Origin: Apricaphanius iberus
Taxonomy: Eukaryota > Chordata > Actinopteri > Cyprinodontiformes > Aphaniidae
Assembly (NCBI GenBank): GCA_028564705.1
Contig: JAPXFQ010000494.1
Span: forward strand, 3,160,996 to 3,224,995
Direction of reading: 5' to 3'
Length of the DNA: 64,000 bases
Shown here one piece after another: positions 1 to 14,200 of the stretch. Numbering within the stretch: the first letter of the stretch is position 1; every line of letters starts with the position of its first letter. The translations under genes were made by a program, and so were the position numbers. The notes below the pieces were generated by a model, which was not told the origin of the DNA, ran no database searches, and was given only the letters and a program-made list of their open reading frames with translations.

Positions 1-60
1 TCTCAAACAAAGTTGGGGGATAGATAGCCCTATGTAAAAGAAGCAGCGATTTTAAATTAC

Positions 61-333
61 ACTCAACAAAAATATAAACGCAACACCTTTTTTTTCTGCT
101 CCCATTTTTCATGAGATGGACTTAAAGATCTAAGATTAATTCCAGATGCACAATATTACCATTTCTCTCAAACATTGTTCACAAATCAGTCTAAATGTGT
201 GATAGTGAGCACTTTTGCTTTGCTGAGATAATCCATCCCACCTCACAGGTGTGCCACATCAAGATGCTGATCTGACATCATGACTAGTGCACAGGTGTAC
301 CTTATACTGCGCACAATAAAATGCCACCCTGGA
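61..333. mobile_element. Tc1/mariner-like end fragment
   Basis: An AT-rich terminal sequence with the ACTCAACAAAAATATAAACG start is recognised as the end of a widespread fish Tc1/mariner-type repeat. It holds no transposase and runs into another Tc1 relic. Family assignment is from memory of fish repeats. Confidence 0.5.
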
Positions 334-1683
<1,350 letters not shown>

Positions 1684-2235
1684 TATAGAACACACACTAT
1701 AATATGTACCACCTCAGAAGGAGAAGAATTAGGAAAGTGTCTATCTGTGGTAAGAAAACTCTCCCAGGACCTCTGACTAAGTTCAGTTGCATGAAATTGA
1801 GGCTGTGCCTGCCTTGTGGTTTTTTCCCCCACTGTTTTTACTTTCACAATGATTAAGAGCCCTGTTCCTTTCCCTGCATCTGTTTCCATAGAAAATTGTT
1901 AATGTGTTACGAGAAGCAAGAGGCCATAAAAAAGGGGGGATGGGAGAACAGTTGTTTTGTTTTCTCAGAAAAGTTCAGTGGTCAGAAATAAAGGTGAGTT
2001 ATTTCAACTCGAGGGACAGTATAATAGTATTTGTAGAGTTGACAAAAACATGTTTTCTTTTTGGTAGCAGTGTACCTAAAGCTAAAATTGACAAAGGGAA
2101 ATCCCTGTTGTTTGGCAAATAAGAAATTTAGATATCAAGATGGATTTATTTGGGTTGTTAAACTATTGGAATGTTGATATACAGAAGAAGTGAAATGATT
2201 TTAAAAAATGCCATTTAAGTAAATAGGATATTTGG
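1684..2235. other. Intergenic, no gene recognised
   Basis: AT-rich sequence with only short frames (for example 1904-2122) that show no recognisable domain or splice context. Confidence 0.4.
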
Positions 2236-2415
2236 TGGGCTGCACATTAGCACAGTTGGTAGCACTGTTTGCCTTGCAGCAAGAATCCCAGCCAGGGCTC
2301 TTTTGCGTGTGTGCCCATCCTCGCTGCACATGTGTAAGACTCTGTCTCTGAGTACTCCAGCTTCCCACCACAGTCCATAAACATGACTGTATTGGTTGGC
2401 TGCATGGTGACTAAT
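2236..2415. repeat. Common fish interspersed repeat, decayed
   Basis: It carries the recognisable string of words of a ubiquitous fish repeat: a GCACAGTTGGTAGCACTGTT head, GCAGCAAGAATCCC, a GAGTACTCCAGCTTCC middle, and CACAGTCCATAAACATG. A second copy lies at 26262-26545. The first part resembles a tRNA-like promoter box, but the copy is too decayed to call a gene. Confidence 0.55.
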
Positions 2416-3259
2416 TTTGGAATTAAATGTGCAATTATTGGTGGGTTCAAAGATATTTATCTTGTATTATGAAAAACATAGGGCCCCAAGGAAATGGGGA
2501 GCCTAAGTCCACTCCCCCTTCCTTTCGGCCCATGTGTCCCCTGGCCCAAAAAATAATGAATGAAAGTCAATGGAGTGATAAAAGTTATTTTATGGTCTGC
2601 TTTGTCTTACATCCTGAATCACACATATGTTTTACAGCAGTTTACATGACAAATAATTATGTGCCTTTCGACTGTTTTGTTGAGTGATTTGTGTTTTATT
2701 TGATTTTAAAAATTCACATATAAATGCCATCAGAAGTGGCATATATGATGTCCGGGGCTAGCACTGGTTAGCACTTGTCCACAGAGACCTCGTACAGCTT
2801 CTCAAGCATGCCGGCTCTTACTCCACCAACTACTTCTCCCCCAGCATACATGCAGCTTTCCACATGGCCAGATTTATAGTGGTTTTCTCCATGTTTAATG
2901 CTCATTCCTTCGTCCTAAGGGGCAGGAAGGGAGTCACAGCCATTTTTTTCTTCTTCTTCTTGTTCTTCTTCTTCTGCATCAACAGCACAAGCTCCATCCC
3001 CAATCTATTGGTGTTTCTCCACTAGTACCTTTTTGTCGTGCCGTAATGTACTGTACTACGCGTGACATGGCACGACTCGTTTTGTGTTGCTTCTCCATTA
3101 ACACACCAGAGTATTTCAAACCTTCTGTGGTCTGTGGCTTTTTGTAGTCGCACGTTGAAGAGAAAGAGAAAGCCTCTCTCATTGAAGAATAAAGGCCCCA
3201 GGAATAGCTACATGCTGCAAGGAAAAACACGGTGAAGTAGTACAAACAAGTCTGAGAAG
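2416..3259. other. Intergenic, no gene recognised
   Basis: It holds a CTT-rich stretch near 2947-2980 and a short palindrome-like block around 3030-3080. The 128-codon - strand frame at 2979-3365 runs into a hAT element and is not a gene. Confidence 0.4.
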
Positions 3260-3267
3260 CCCTGCAG

Positions 3268-3982
3268 TAGAGGGTGACACGGGAATCAATTTTCGCTCCC
3301 ATCTCATCCCGATCCCAAAAAAATTCTCCCGTCACGTCCCGATCACGTGACAGCCCCCCCTCCAAAAGACCTTGTCCCGAAAAAATCCCGAGAGAAAGAC
3401 TCCCGTCCCAACCGAATCCCGTAGATTAGTAACTTACCTCCTATGGCGCTCGCTCCTCCCGCCTCCCTTTAAATCATAGTCTAGCACAGTATCAAAGATC
3501 CTCTATTTAGCTTTATCCGCCATCTTTAACCATATCCTGCATCCTCGTTGTTTGGCCACCTTACCACGTCATGAATGGACTAGATTCGTCTGACTACCAA
3601 ACTATTAAGATGCATGCATTTTCAGTCGGATATTATATGCTTACCAGTTTATCCAGGTAGCAACAACGTAGCAGTTTCAGTTTTGGTGCGTGCAGTGTAG
3701 TAGACCCGATGGAATTCAACTAAAGATAGCAATCTGTCAGATTGAATTTTGCAGCGAAGTTAATAACCACACACATTGGCCTAGCCTAAAATCCCTGATA
3801 TCTGACAAGATGAATAAAAATAAATAAATTAAAATTTCTAATTTTCGGTTTCCCCCCAATCCCTTGGATTATTTCCTGTCCCGTCCAAATCACGTTACCA
3901 ACAGTGAAATTGACTCCCATCCCACAGGAATCCTGCAGGAATCTCGTGACCCGTGGGAATCCCAAAAAATTGTCACCCTCTA
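3268..3982. mobile_element. Non-autonomous hAT transposon
   Basis: The ends are inverted: TAGAGGGTGACA at the left and TGTCACCCTCTA at the right. They are flanked by an 8-bp target duplication, CCCTGCAG (3260-3267) and CCCTGTAG (3983-3990), differing at one base. Eight-bp duplications are the mark of the hAT superfamily. The interior is CCCGATCCC-rich and has no transposase. Confidence 0.85.
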
Positions 3983-3990
3983 CCCTGTAG

Positions 3991-5002
3991 GAGTATGACG
4001 CAACAGACCAGAACCAGGCAACGGCTTGTGTGGATAAGCCTATGCAAATACTACCCCGGTTTGGTGGGTTATAAATACACTCCGGGTATTTATTTATTCG
4101 CTAAAGCCCAGCGTAAAAATGTATATTGACCAGTTGGCTTTAGTAATAAGTATTCTGTGTGTGCGTGTTTCAGATGACTGCTCTGCGAAGACGACGCAGC
4201 CGACTGTCAGTTTGGTCGTTGAACCGAGCCTTGCAGCGATGGGATGTTGTTGTTCTGGGTTTCCCCAAAGCTCAGTGGCTACAAAAGTCAGGATGTTGGA
4301 ACAAATATTAATCTACATCTAATAAGCAAACTACGTCCTGCGCTGGAGCGACACAGCTTTTCGCCTCTGTGTCCTCTTAAAGAAACAAGTTGCCATTGCT
4401 CTGTGGAAGCTAAACATGACAGAAACATGACTTTTTTTGAGTTGATATCCCATATTTCAATAGTATCAATTCGTATGGATAATGTAGAAAAAAGCCTCAG
4501 ACTGCTACAGTTTAAACTATGTGGTTTAACTGTACAAAATCTGTTTAGTGGTCTCATTGTTGTTAAACCTGTGGCACTATGCTACATATTCTCAAATTAA
4601 TTCCATCCTTCAGGGTCTGCATTTAATTATGTTGATTTAAGATGTTTCGCTTAACCAGATATAGCCTACTATACTCTATACATGCTATGAATTATATGAA
4701 TTACAAACCACAACTGTATCTGGTTTGTATTTAAGCTGTGTGCTTTGAAAATGTTTTCACTTTTTTTAATCAGCACCACCACAATGTGTTTTACAGATTA
4801 TATCTCATCTTTGAGCAGTATCAATTAGTATGCATGGCACAGCAAATGCCTCCGTCAGTTTACATCAGGTGTAGCTCTTTCTGAATTCTACTCCCTATTC
4901 CCATCTTTAAAAATGTCTTATTTCCCAGGGATTCACAACCTATGGATGCGTGAAACAATCTTAAAATAACTAAATTTAGGCCTTTCAGCAGCTTTCAAAT
5001 TC
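3991..5002. other. Intergenic, no gene recognised
   Basis: No domain is recognisable in the overlapping small frames on either strand (for example 4244-4600). Confidence 0.4.
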
Positions 5003-5029
5003 ATGCAATCCACTGATTTTGCAGTGCTA

Positions 5030-5625
5030 GACATTTTTCAACTTGGAATGTACCACCGGAACATAACTGAAATGGCTGATCTCAAGAAATCCTACCAATG
5101 GCTAGAGAGGGCTGGCCTACAGGACACCACAGAGACACTCATCCTGGCAGCACAGGAGCAGGCTCTGAGCACATGTTCGATAGAGGCCCAGATCTACCAC
5201 ACCAGACAAGGTCAAAGTGGGAAACACCTCCAAAGGTGGTGGAGAATGACTGAGCAAAGATCCTGTGGGACTTCCAGATTCAGACAGACAGGATGGTAAT
5301 GGCGAAACAACCGGACATTGTGGTGGTTGATAAAGAGCAGACGAAAGCCGTTGTGGTGGATGTGGCAATACCAAGTGATGGTAACATCCGGGAGAAGAAG
5401 CAGGAGAAACTTGAGAAATGCCAAGGGCTCAGAGAGGAGCTAGAGAAGGCTTGGAAGATGAAGGTGACAGTACTACCTGTGGTATTCACAGCACTTGGGG
5501 CAGTGAACCCCAAATAGGAGGAATGGCTCCAGCAGATCGCTGGAAGAACCTCGACATCTCAGTGCAGAAATGTGCAGTACTTGGAAGAGCAAAGATACTG
5601 AGGAGGACCCTGAGCTTGGAATGAG
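5030..5625 (+). mobile_element. LINE fragment, C-terminal endonuclease-like domain
   Basis: Two + strand frames (5003-5299, then 5293-5517) carry a C-terminal non-LTR retrotransposon region well known in fish. The readable parts are SYQWLERAGLQDTTE, then QPDIVVVDK, AVVVDVAIPSDGN and KLEKCQGLREELEKAW. The PD ... D-V-x-I-P spacing resembles the restriction-like endonuclease of R2/R4-type elements such as Rex6/Dong. The zinc-knuckle region between the two frames is deleted and later codons are frameshifted, so it is a dead fragment. The clade is an inference. Confidence 0.65.
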
Positions 5626-5652
5626 AAACAGTGCCCACGGTGGTCAAGAGGG

Positions 5653-5654
<2 letters not shown>

Positions 5655-5702
<48 letters not shown>
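5655..5702. repeat. (AT)n microsatellite
   Basis: About 24 uninterrupted AT units, directly after the LINE fragment. Confidence 0.95.
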
Positions 5703-5705
<3 letters not shown>

Positions 5706-5854
5706 CCATCATATATATATGAAGTGTCCCAAGATATATATATCCTGGGCCACATCAGAGCTCAAATGTCCTACATTTGGACATGTCCTGCATTTGTTGA
5801 AAATGTTTTCACTGGTCCCCCTTCATTCAAGATATGTGTAGTGACTTTACTGCG

Positions 5855-6065
5855 GTGAGACAATCCGATTGATTGGCGCACTTGACGCAGATGGACTTTT
5901 GCGTTGCTTGCGTTTGCTACGTTGCCGCTTGCAATGCAGGTAACGCTTGAAAAGTTGACGGAGCCAACGCACACAACGCACCGCAGAGACTCTGACAGAC
6001 CTCTTACGTACTCGACCCTAGACTTTACATGTATTCTTTCCGCAACTGACGCTGACATTTGGGTG
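5855..6065. repeat. Partial copy of a TTA-flanked DNA element family
   Basis: It shares the words CTTGAAAAGTTGACGGAGCC, ACGCTGACA and TAGACTT with the fuller copies at 27821-28209 and 59694-60112. Its ends are not preserved. Confidence 0.55.
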
Positions 6066-6171
6066 CAGCAGAGCATTAGCTGCCTGATTATGCACCTGGC
6101 TAGTAGGGGGATTTGAGTTCACATGAAGCCCCCGTGAGATTAACCCTTCCTCGAACCGATCGGCTCATGTC

Positions 6172-6440
6172 GTTCAAGGCAAGGCAAGGCCATTTTATTT
6201 GTATAGCCCACTATAAACACAAGGCAATTCTATGTGCTTTACATTATTAAATTTGGAACACAGCATAAATCAAATTGATGATTAAAATACAAGAGAGCAA
6301 TTACACTAAGACAATAATCAAGACAATACAACAATGTAAGGACAAGCAGGTAAAAACAGAGTTTTAATTTACTAACTGATCTAGCTGAAAAGCTCACAGT
6401 TCTTCCTTCCACTAACTGATCTTGCTGAAAAAGATCAAAG
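6172..6440 (-). repeat. Fish LINE 3' tail, reverse orientation
   Basis: It begins with tandem AGGCAAGGCAAGGC, then ATTTTATTTGTATAGC and AAGGCAATTCTATGTGCTTTA. This is the reverse complement of the tail seen on the + strand at 15423 and 43018. Confidence 0.65.
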
Positions 6441-6966
6441 TTTTTATTCACTAACTGATCTATGTTCAATGCCTCATGGGGTTTCATCTCAGAATCATTC
6501 GTTTTACATGTTCTGCGATCAGTGTATTTAGTCCAGCTCTGAAATATCTAAGCATTGTAGATTTTGAGCTACAGCTAAAATAACCAGAACAGATTAAAAA
6601 TACAAAGAGCAGATAACATTTTTGTGTGGGTGAATTGCCCTTCAGTAATTTTCTGAATCGGATCTGGATTAACTTTCCTTTTCCTTTTTAGGAAGAGCTG
6701 TTGAATCCTTCTTGGAAAAGGCGTAGAGGGGGAAACGCTCTTTCTGGAAGTGATGTAAAGCAATAGCCTATTCTCGCGTATCTTCACAGTGCTGAGCTCA
6801 GTCAGAGGCTGCAACTAGATTCAATCGTATAGGCTACTGAAAACTGCTTAAAAACAGTTAAAAACCTTCCCCGCTCTCTGTAGCTAATTTTTCTGGTATA
6901 TTCTTTCCATTGGACAAACAGACGCTTACCGCTTGAGTGACGCTACGGAATTACATTTTTTTTTCA

Positions 6967-6973
6967 TATAAAA
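6967..6973 (+). promoter_or_regulatory. TATA box of FBA gene A
   Basis: TATAAAA lies 72 bases upstream of the gene A start codon. Inverted CCAAT motifs (ATTGG) lie near 6909 and 6983. No ATG occurs between the box and the chosen start, which supports that start. Confidence 0.55.
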
Positions 6974-7038
6974 GCGGATCCACATTGGTCAAACAGAAAG
7001 CTCAGTTTCTCTCCCTTCTAGTTTGGCTTGTGGAAGCA

Positions 7039-10000
7039 ATGAAGAGGAAGCATATGGAGGATAGCTCAGACTTGCGGAGTTCCTCATCGCTTCTAAACCC
7101 AGACGTAAGAGATTTGTTACTTTAAAAGTGCTCGTCGTCTGTCTATCCTCCGACTTTGTTTTGAGCGGTGTCAGCTAGTAATTAAATAAATACATCTTGG
7201 TGGGGCTTACATGATGTCCCATCCTTGTAAGCAATCAAATTAACATAATTCCACATATAACATCTTCATAACACAAAGGGTAAATTATATCTTGCATCAC
7301 TGTTATCTGCTATCTGATTCTTTCATCGTACTTCTTTAGTACAAAGAAACTAAAATTACTGATAACAAAAAAACAGGAAGTCCATTAGCTAGATAGTTTT
7401 TTATTATTATTATTTTAAAGGTTCTGCAGTGACCTTTATTCACAGTGGACAGTTAACAGAGAGAGGTTTGGGATTTTTTTTTTGGCAAATGTCCACAACT
7501 GGAAGTTCAACGGGGAGTACCGCTTTGAGGACTGAGACCACAACCTATAAGATAGATGTGTCTGTTTTCTTGCTTTAAGAGATTAAAAAATGCAAGTTCT
7601 AAAAAAATATGTTAGATAAGTAGCCTACAAATAAACATAAAAATAAATTACTTTTCATAATGTAGACATGGTGTTTTCTCAATTCTTTCCCATATTCTTA
7701 CTGTAGCTTAAAAATACCCTTTTCAGGATATTGTAAACTCAAAATTATATTTTAAAAAAAGGTATAGATCTGGGTCCTTTTTCTTTCATTTTCAGGTCCT
7801 AGAAGAGATCTTCTTCACTCTTCCTCCACAGGTGGTGGTTTGTGTTTGTCGATTAGTTTGTCACCAGTGGAAGGATTTGGTTGATCAAGAATCTTTCTGG
7901 AGACAAAGATGCAAACGAGAAGGTTATCACCCATCGGATCCTTCCAAAAACCCTGAGAACTGGATGAAGTTTTACTTCTTGTACAAATGGAGGAGAAATC
8001 TTATTAAAAATCCAAGAGGAGAAGGTGAGGCAACAAACACAATTATTAATCCTTGGCGTACAAAAGCATTTTGTACCAAAAGGGGATAAATAAGATAGGA
8101 GAATGCATCAACAACAATTTTTTTGCCAAGTAATACAGATATTGATCTCATGTCCTTTATATGTCCAATGATGTATGCTCTACCCTTTACTGCCACTACT
8201 AGATTTTATAGAAAAATACGTTGATAAAATATTTGTCAAACAAAAATATTCAACACATTTTTTTTATTAGGAATAGCATAATAGATGGGCATTTTTTTAA
8301 TGTTAACTTCCATGTGACATATGTATATGATGTGGCTGTTTTCTCAAATCGCAAATGAGGGTGAATATCTCTTAATAGGCATGTATCCATGAGATGAGTA
8401 ATTGGGGAATTCTGTGAATCTAGCTCTGTCCTCTCAGCTGATTTGGTAAGATGTAAGCATATTGTGACTGTTTCGGCAGTGATAAGCATCACTGATCAGT
8501 GCCAAAAAGCATCAAAAGCAGCAGGGAATAACGAGAAGCAGGGATGGTTGCTGCAAATCTGTTTGCTATATAGTTTCACACTGCTTTGCCAGCCACACCT
8601 CCAAATTTATAAATGGCATATGTTTGGTGACGTCTGCTCATAATATTCCCCATTGACTTAAAAAGCTATCAACATGAATTAAACCTAAGTCCCACTTAGC
8701 GACTCTACCAGGCAATTTTCGAGTCTGGTGTGGTTCCTGAAATAGCCCTTAATGCGGCCGTATCTGGATGAGCTCGCGAAATGGAGACATGTTTACACCA
8801 TGAAGGTCCAGTAAAATTTGCTCGCATGTGTGAGTATGTGTAAGTATATTAATAAAAAAAAAGGAAATGGGCTGTATCCTTGTGAACTTAATTATCCCAT
8901 CCAAGGCCGTATCTACCATTATGACACCGAGGTCTGGACCTTGGTAAGTTTGTGGTGTGTTTTTAATGAATTTGAATTGCCTGCGTATTCTGCAGTCGCT
9001 TTACTGCACGCTTAAAAAGAAAAAGGCCACTGAAACCGTGGACTGGACCCCCGACTGTCTCCAAGCGTTTAATAATGCTAAATCCGCGCTGGTCAATGCT
9101 GCCCTTCTGGCTCACCCCTCTCCATCTGCGTAGATGGCTCTGACTACACACACCTCTGACGTAGCGGTGGGGGTGGTGTCAGAGCAGGGCGTGGGTGGGG
9201 GGGTTGGCAGCCGCTTGCCTTTTTGAGCCGCACGCTGCCTGACAACGAGTGTGAATACAGCGTTTTTGACAGAGAGCTGCTGGCTCTCTACCTGGCTACA
9301 CGGCGTTTCCGTTTTTTCCTGGAGGGCCGCACCGTCACAGCTAATGTTGACCACAAGCCTTTGGTATTTGCTACGTCAAAGGTTTCTGACCCCTGGTCTG
9401 CACGGCAGCAGTGCAACCTTGCTGCTATCTCCGAATTTACAACAGATATTCAGCATGTGGCTGGCAAATCCAACTTGGTCTCTGACTGCCTGTCTCACCA
9501 GTTTATGTGGGCATTGATTTCTCTTCTGTGGCTGCAGATCAGTACGGCAATGCAGAAATCCTCAGGCTGCAGTCTGAACCGACTGGCCTTAATCTTGAGG
9601 AGAGGCAGGTGCAGGATGGTGGTCCTTCCCTCCTCTGTGATATCTCAACTGGTTGCCCCCGCCCTCTGGTTCCTGCTGTGTGGTGCCAATGCTTTTTTGA
9701 TGCCTTGCATTTCCTCTCCCATCCAGGTGTTCGGGCCTCAGTCAAGCTAGTCAGTTCTAGGCTGTGAGGGAGTGGGCCGCAGCATGTGTCCCCTGCCAAC
9801 GTCCCAAGGTTCACACGCACACAAAAGCACCATTGGAAACATTCCCTATTCCCAGTCGCTGGTTCGATTATGTGCATGTAGACCTGGTGGGCCCTCTGCC
9901 TCCGTCGCAGGGTTTCACCCAACTACTGACCATGATCGACCGCTCCACCAGATGGCCAGAAGTGGTTCCACTGGCGTCCACAACATCTGCAGTGGTGGCT

Positions 10001-11213
10001 CGGGCGTTTTTATCGACCTGGGTGGCACGTTTCGGCCCCCCTTCAGACAGCACCTCTGACCGATGGTAACTGGGTCGCCCGTCTCCTGTGGGTTATGCTG
10101 GGGTTGCGTTCCGCGCCTAAAGAGGACATTGGTGCTTCTCCAGCTGAACTGGTTTTAGACCAGCCGGTACGGGTTACAGGCGTGTTTTTTCCAGGGGCCC
10201 CTTCACCCCAGTTTACCCCGCCTGCCCAACAATGCCATCTCACAACCTTGGCCATGCACTTCATTGTTTGCCCCAGTCATTTGTCCCAAAGAGCTTGGAG
10301 TCTTCTAAGTTTGTTTTTGTGAGACACGATGCACACAGGACACTGTTACAGCCACTGTATGATGGACCATTCAGGGTCCTTGAACCTGGGCCCAAGCACT
10401 TTCTTTTAGATTTGGGGGGGGGGCGTAAGAGACTGTTTGCATCAGTAGACGGAAACCCGCCCATTTTCTAAAAGATGATGAGGTGGAAACAGCCCAGGCC
10501 CCTCGTACAGGACATCCTCCCTCCACAACGTTGACAGATTGCTTTCCTCCTTTCAGAGAGTCTCATCAGCCGTCAGAGCGCAAATTATCCTCAGACCCCC
10601 CTCGTCATCCTCCGCCTCGCCTGCAGGCATTTCGGACTGGTTCCAGGTTCAGCCATTTCAGCCGTTTACTCAGACGCAGGGTCCTGGAGTAGATGTGGAC
10701 CCTACTGGTTGTTTGGGGGGGGGGACACGAGCTGATCGTGTCCTTTCATTCCTCCACCATATATATGTAAGGGATAATGCCCAACAAGGTGTCCACTATC
10801 AGAAAATAATGGACGACACGAAGTCCATTATTTTCTGATAATGGACACCTCGAAGGGCATTATCCCGTTTATACCATGGTCACTTACGAAAGAAGGACAT
10901 ACTTAATCAATTACTAATACTTTCATGTGTTTTAGAGTTAAAATCGCGAGGTTTTTTATATAAGTTGAGCGCACTGTTTAATATCTCCTGTATACAGGTG
11001 TTGCCAAGCAACGTGGCCAGAGCGAGCCGACCGCAGCGGTTCATCAGTGATGGGAAGTGAGACGATGGCTTTACCTTACGTTACGTGATACAAAATATCA
11101 TTTCAGAAGGCCAGTACACTGTCATCAGGCAATTTGACAGGACGCCTTTCCTAGGTGTACATTATCACTTATTAATGAACACCCTCCAGCCAATCAGAAT
11201 CGAGTATGTATGA

Positions 11214-11286
<73 letters not shown>

Positions 11287-14200
11287 TACACAGTGGGGGG
11301 GGAAATGATTTGACCCCTTGCTGAGCTGATTTTGTAAGTCTGTCCAATGACAAAGGAATGAAAAGTCTCAGAACAGTATCATTTTAATGGTAGGTTTATT
11401 TTAACAGTGAGAGCTAGCACATCAAAAGGAAATGTGAGAAAAATAACTTTAAATAAAATATAAAAACTTATTTGCATTTCATTGACTGAAATAAGTATTT
11501 GAATCCCTACCAATTATTAAGAGTTATGGTTCCCACAGAGTGGTTAGATACTCCTACTCAATTAGTCAGCCTTATTAAAGACTTCTATCTTAACAAGTCA
11601 CTTGTATAAAAGACACCTGTCCACAGAATCAATCAATCAGGCAGACTCCAAACTCTCCAACATGTGAAAGACCAAAGAGTAGTCCAAGGATGTCAGAGAC
11701 AAAATTGTAGACCTGGACAAGGCTGGAATGAGCTACAAAAGCATTAGCAAGAAGCTGGGAGAGAAGGTGACAACTGTTGGTGCAACTGTTCGAAAATAGA
11801 AAGAGCACAATTGACCATCAATCGACATTGGTCTAGGGCTCCATGCAAGCTCTCACCATGTGGGGTGTCAGTGATTCTGAGAAAAGTGAGAAATCATCCT
11901 AGAACTACATGGAAGGAATTACTTAATGACTTCAAAGTAGCTGGGACCACAGTCACCAAGACAACCATTGCAAACACATTACACCACAGTGGATTAAAAT
12001 CCTGCAGGGTTCGCAAGGTCCTCCTGCTCAAGAAGGCACATGTGCAGGCCCATCCGAAGTTTTCCAATGAACCCCTGAATAATTTAGAGTGACTGGCAGA
12101 AAGTGCTGTGGTCAGATAAGACCAAAATTTAGCTGGTTGGCATCAACTTACCTCGCAGTGTTTATAGGAAGAAAAATACTGCCTAAGACCCCCAAAACAC
12201 GGTCCCCACTGTCGAGCATTGAGGTGAAAACAATTTGCTTTGGGTGGACAACTTCACTGCATCAACGGTAAGATGGACCGAGCTATGTATCATAAAATCC
12301 TGAGGGACAACCTCCTTCCCTCTTTCAGGAAACTGAAAGTGGGTCGTGAATGGGTGTTCCAGCAAGATAATGACCCAAAACATACAGCAAAGGCAACAAA
12401 GGAGTGGTTCAAGAAGAAGCACATTAAGGTCATGGAGTGGCCTATAGTCTCCGGACCTTAATCCAATAGAAAGCCTATGGAGGGAGCTGAAGCTCAAAGT
12501 TGCACAGAGACAGCCTAGAAACCTTAGTGATTTTGAAATGATCTGCAATGATGACCAAAATTCGTCCTAAAATGTGCAGTACAGACCAGAATGAATGAAA
12601 AGTAAAGACTTTCTAAAGTAAATTGCTAAATACTTATTTATACTTAATAATAAAGTGAACTTAAACTTTTTTTCCAAGCCTGGGCTGCATGTAAAAAAAA
12701 CATATGTAAAAATATTTGAAAATCTTTTTTTTTTTTTTATCGATTTTAAAATTGTTACGCAAAGAATCCAGATTCTTATGTGAATCGATTTTTCTTTTTT
12801 TTCTTTTTCAGAAGGACTTGACAAATGGGTCATCAGGCATGATGGTGGCGATGGTTGGAAAGTTGAAGGAATCTTTACCAAACATCCTAATGTGAAAGTC
12901 CAGAAAAACTTTGTCACTTCTTATACGTAAGTATTAGTATAGTGATTAGTGCTAGTGCACCTACTGTACATAGTGCTGATTTCATATTTTTGTCATATTT
13001 TCATACTATTTTGCTACTAAAACAATGTGTTTTCTGCAGTATCTGTGAGAAGTACCAAACAATTGATTTGGAGAAGGAAGGCTACAATTCATCTTTTATG
13101 GATAACTTCCAGCCAGACATCAGAATATGTGAATGGTGAGAAGATTCCTTGGAAAGTGCTGTTACACCCTGTTGATACTTTAAACTAATTACTTTGATGT
13201 CATGAACGAAAAAAATATTGACGAAATTATTATTATTGAATATTGAAGAAAATTTAGAAAAAAATAACCCTGCATTGGACCAACTCTAGTCTATGGGACA
13301 ATTTTAGATCTATTCAAGACATGAAAAATATATATCTTTCAAACCACCTGTCACAAATATACACTAGCACAAAAATTAATAGATTAAGGTGTCCATTGGG
13401 TCTTCCATTAAAGAATCACTGTCATAAACTTGGCAGACCATTTTAATAGTCCATCCAGAACCCACTTCAGAATCTAGTATGCAGAACTGAGTCTATTTCA
13501 AGATTAAACATCTGAACAGTATAGAGCAGATTTAGATAAAGAGTTGTCTTTTATTTAGACAGAGAAACATTCATTACAAATACTTTAATATCCTTGAATA
13601 CATCTTTCTCTGTCATAAGCAATCACAACAATCAGTCATATCCCTTATTGTTGAAGACTTTGGAATAAAAGGGCTCGATATCTCCATCCTGGAATATCAC
13701 TGCAAAGTAAAAATGTATATATTTGATTAAGGTGTTATTAAATATATCAGTTAGATGCAATGCAAGGCTATTTCATTTGCTCGTTTTTGTTTTGACAATA
13801 TTTTTGTTGAGTCCTGACTGAAAATTTTGGGGATATGAAAAGAAACTTTACATGAATTGATTTAGCTAGATCTTAGCTTTCTTGTGATGCTAATATTTCA
13901 GCGCTGGCTTTTTTATTATGGAAATAAAAAACACTGAAACAAATTTTTGCGACAGATGTAGTTATATGGTATAGTTGTTTATTTTGGCTGTTGTTTGAGC
14001 TGTGTCTCATGGAAATAACCTTGAAGTGGATACTTTTGTTAAGGAATCTCTGCTTGACATTTTGATGTATGATAAGTGTGTTTTGGTCGAAGCCAGATAC
14101 TGGTGTTGTACCGGGGGCTCTCGAGTTCAAGAGGTTAAAGGGCCTAAATCATGCAAAATCAAGTTTTTGGATTTTTCAATCATCTGGTCATCCAATTTTC

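Noticed and set aside
2979..3365. A 128-codon - strand frame as a gene
   Set aside because: It overlaps a hAT element end and has no recognisable domain or splice support.
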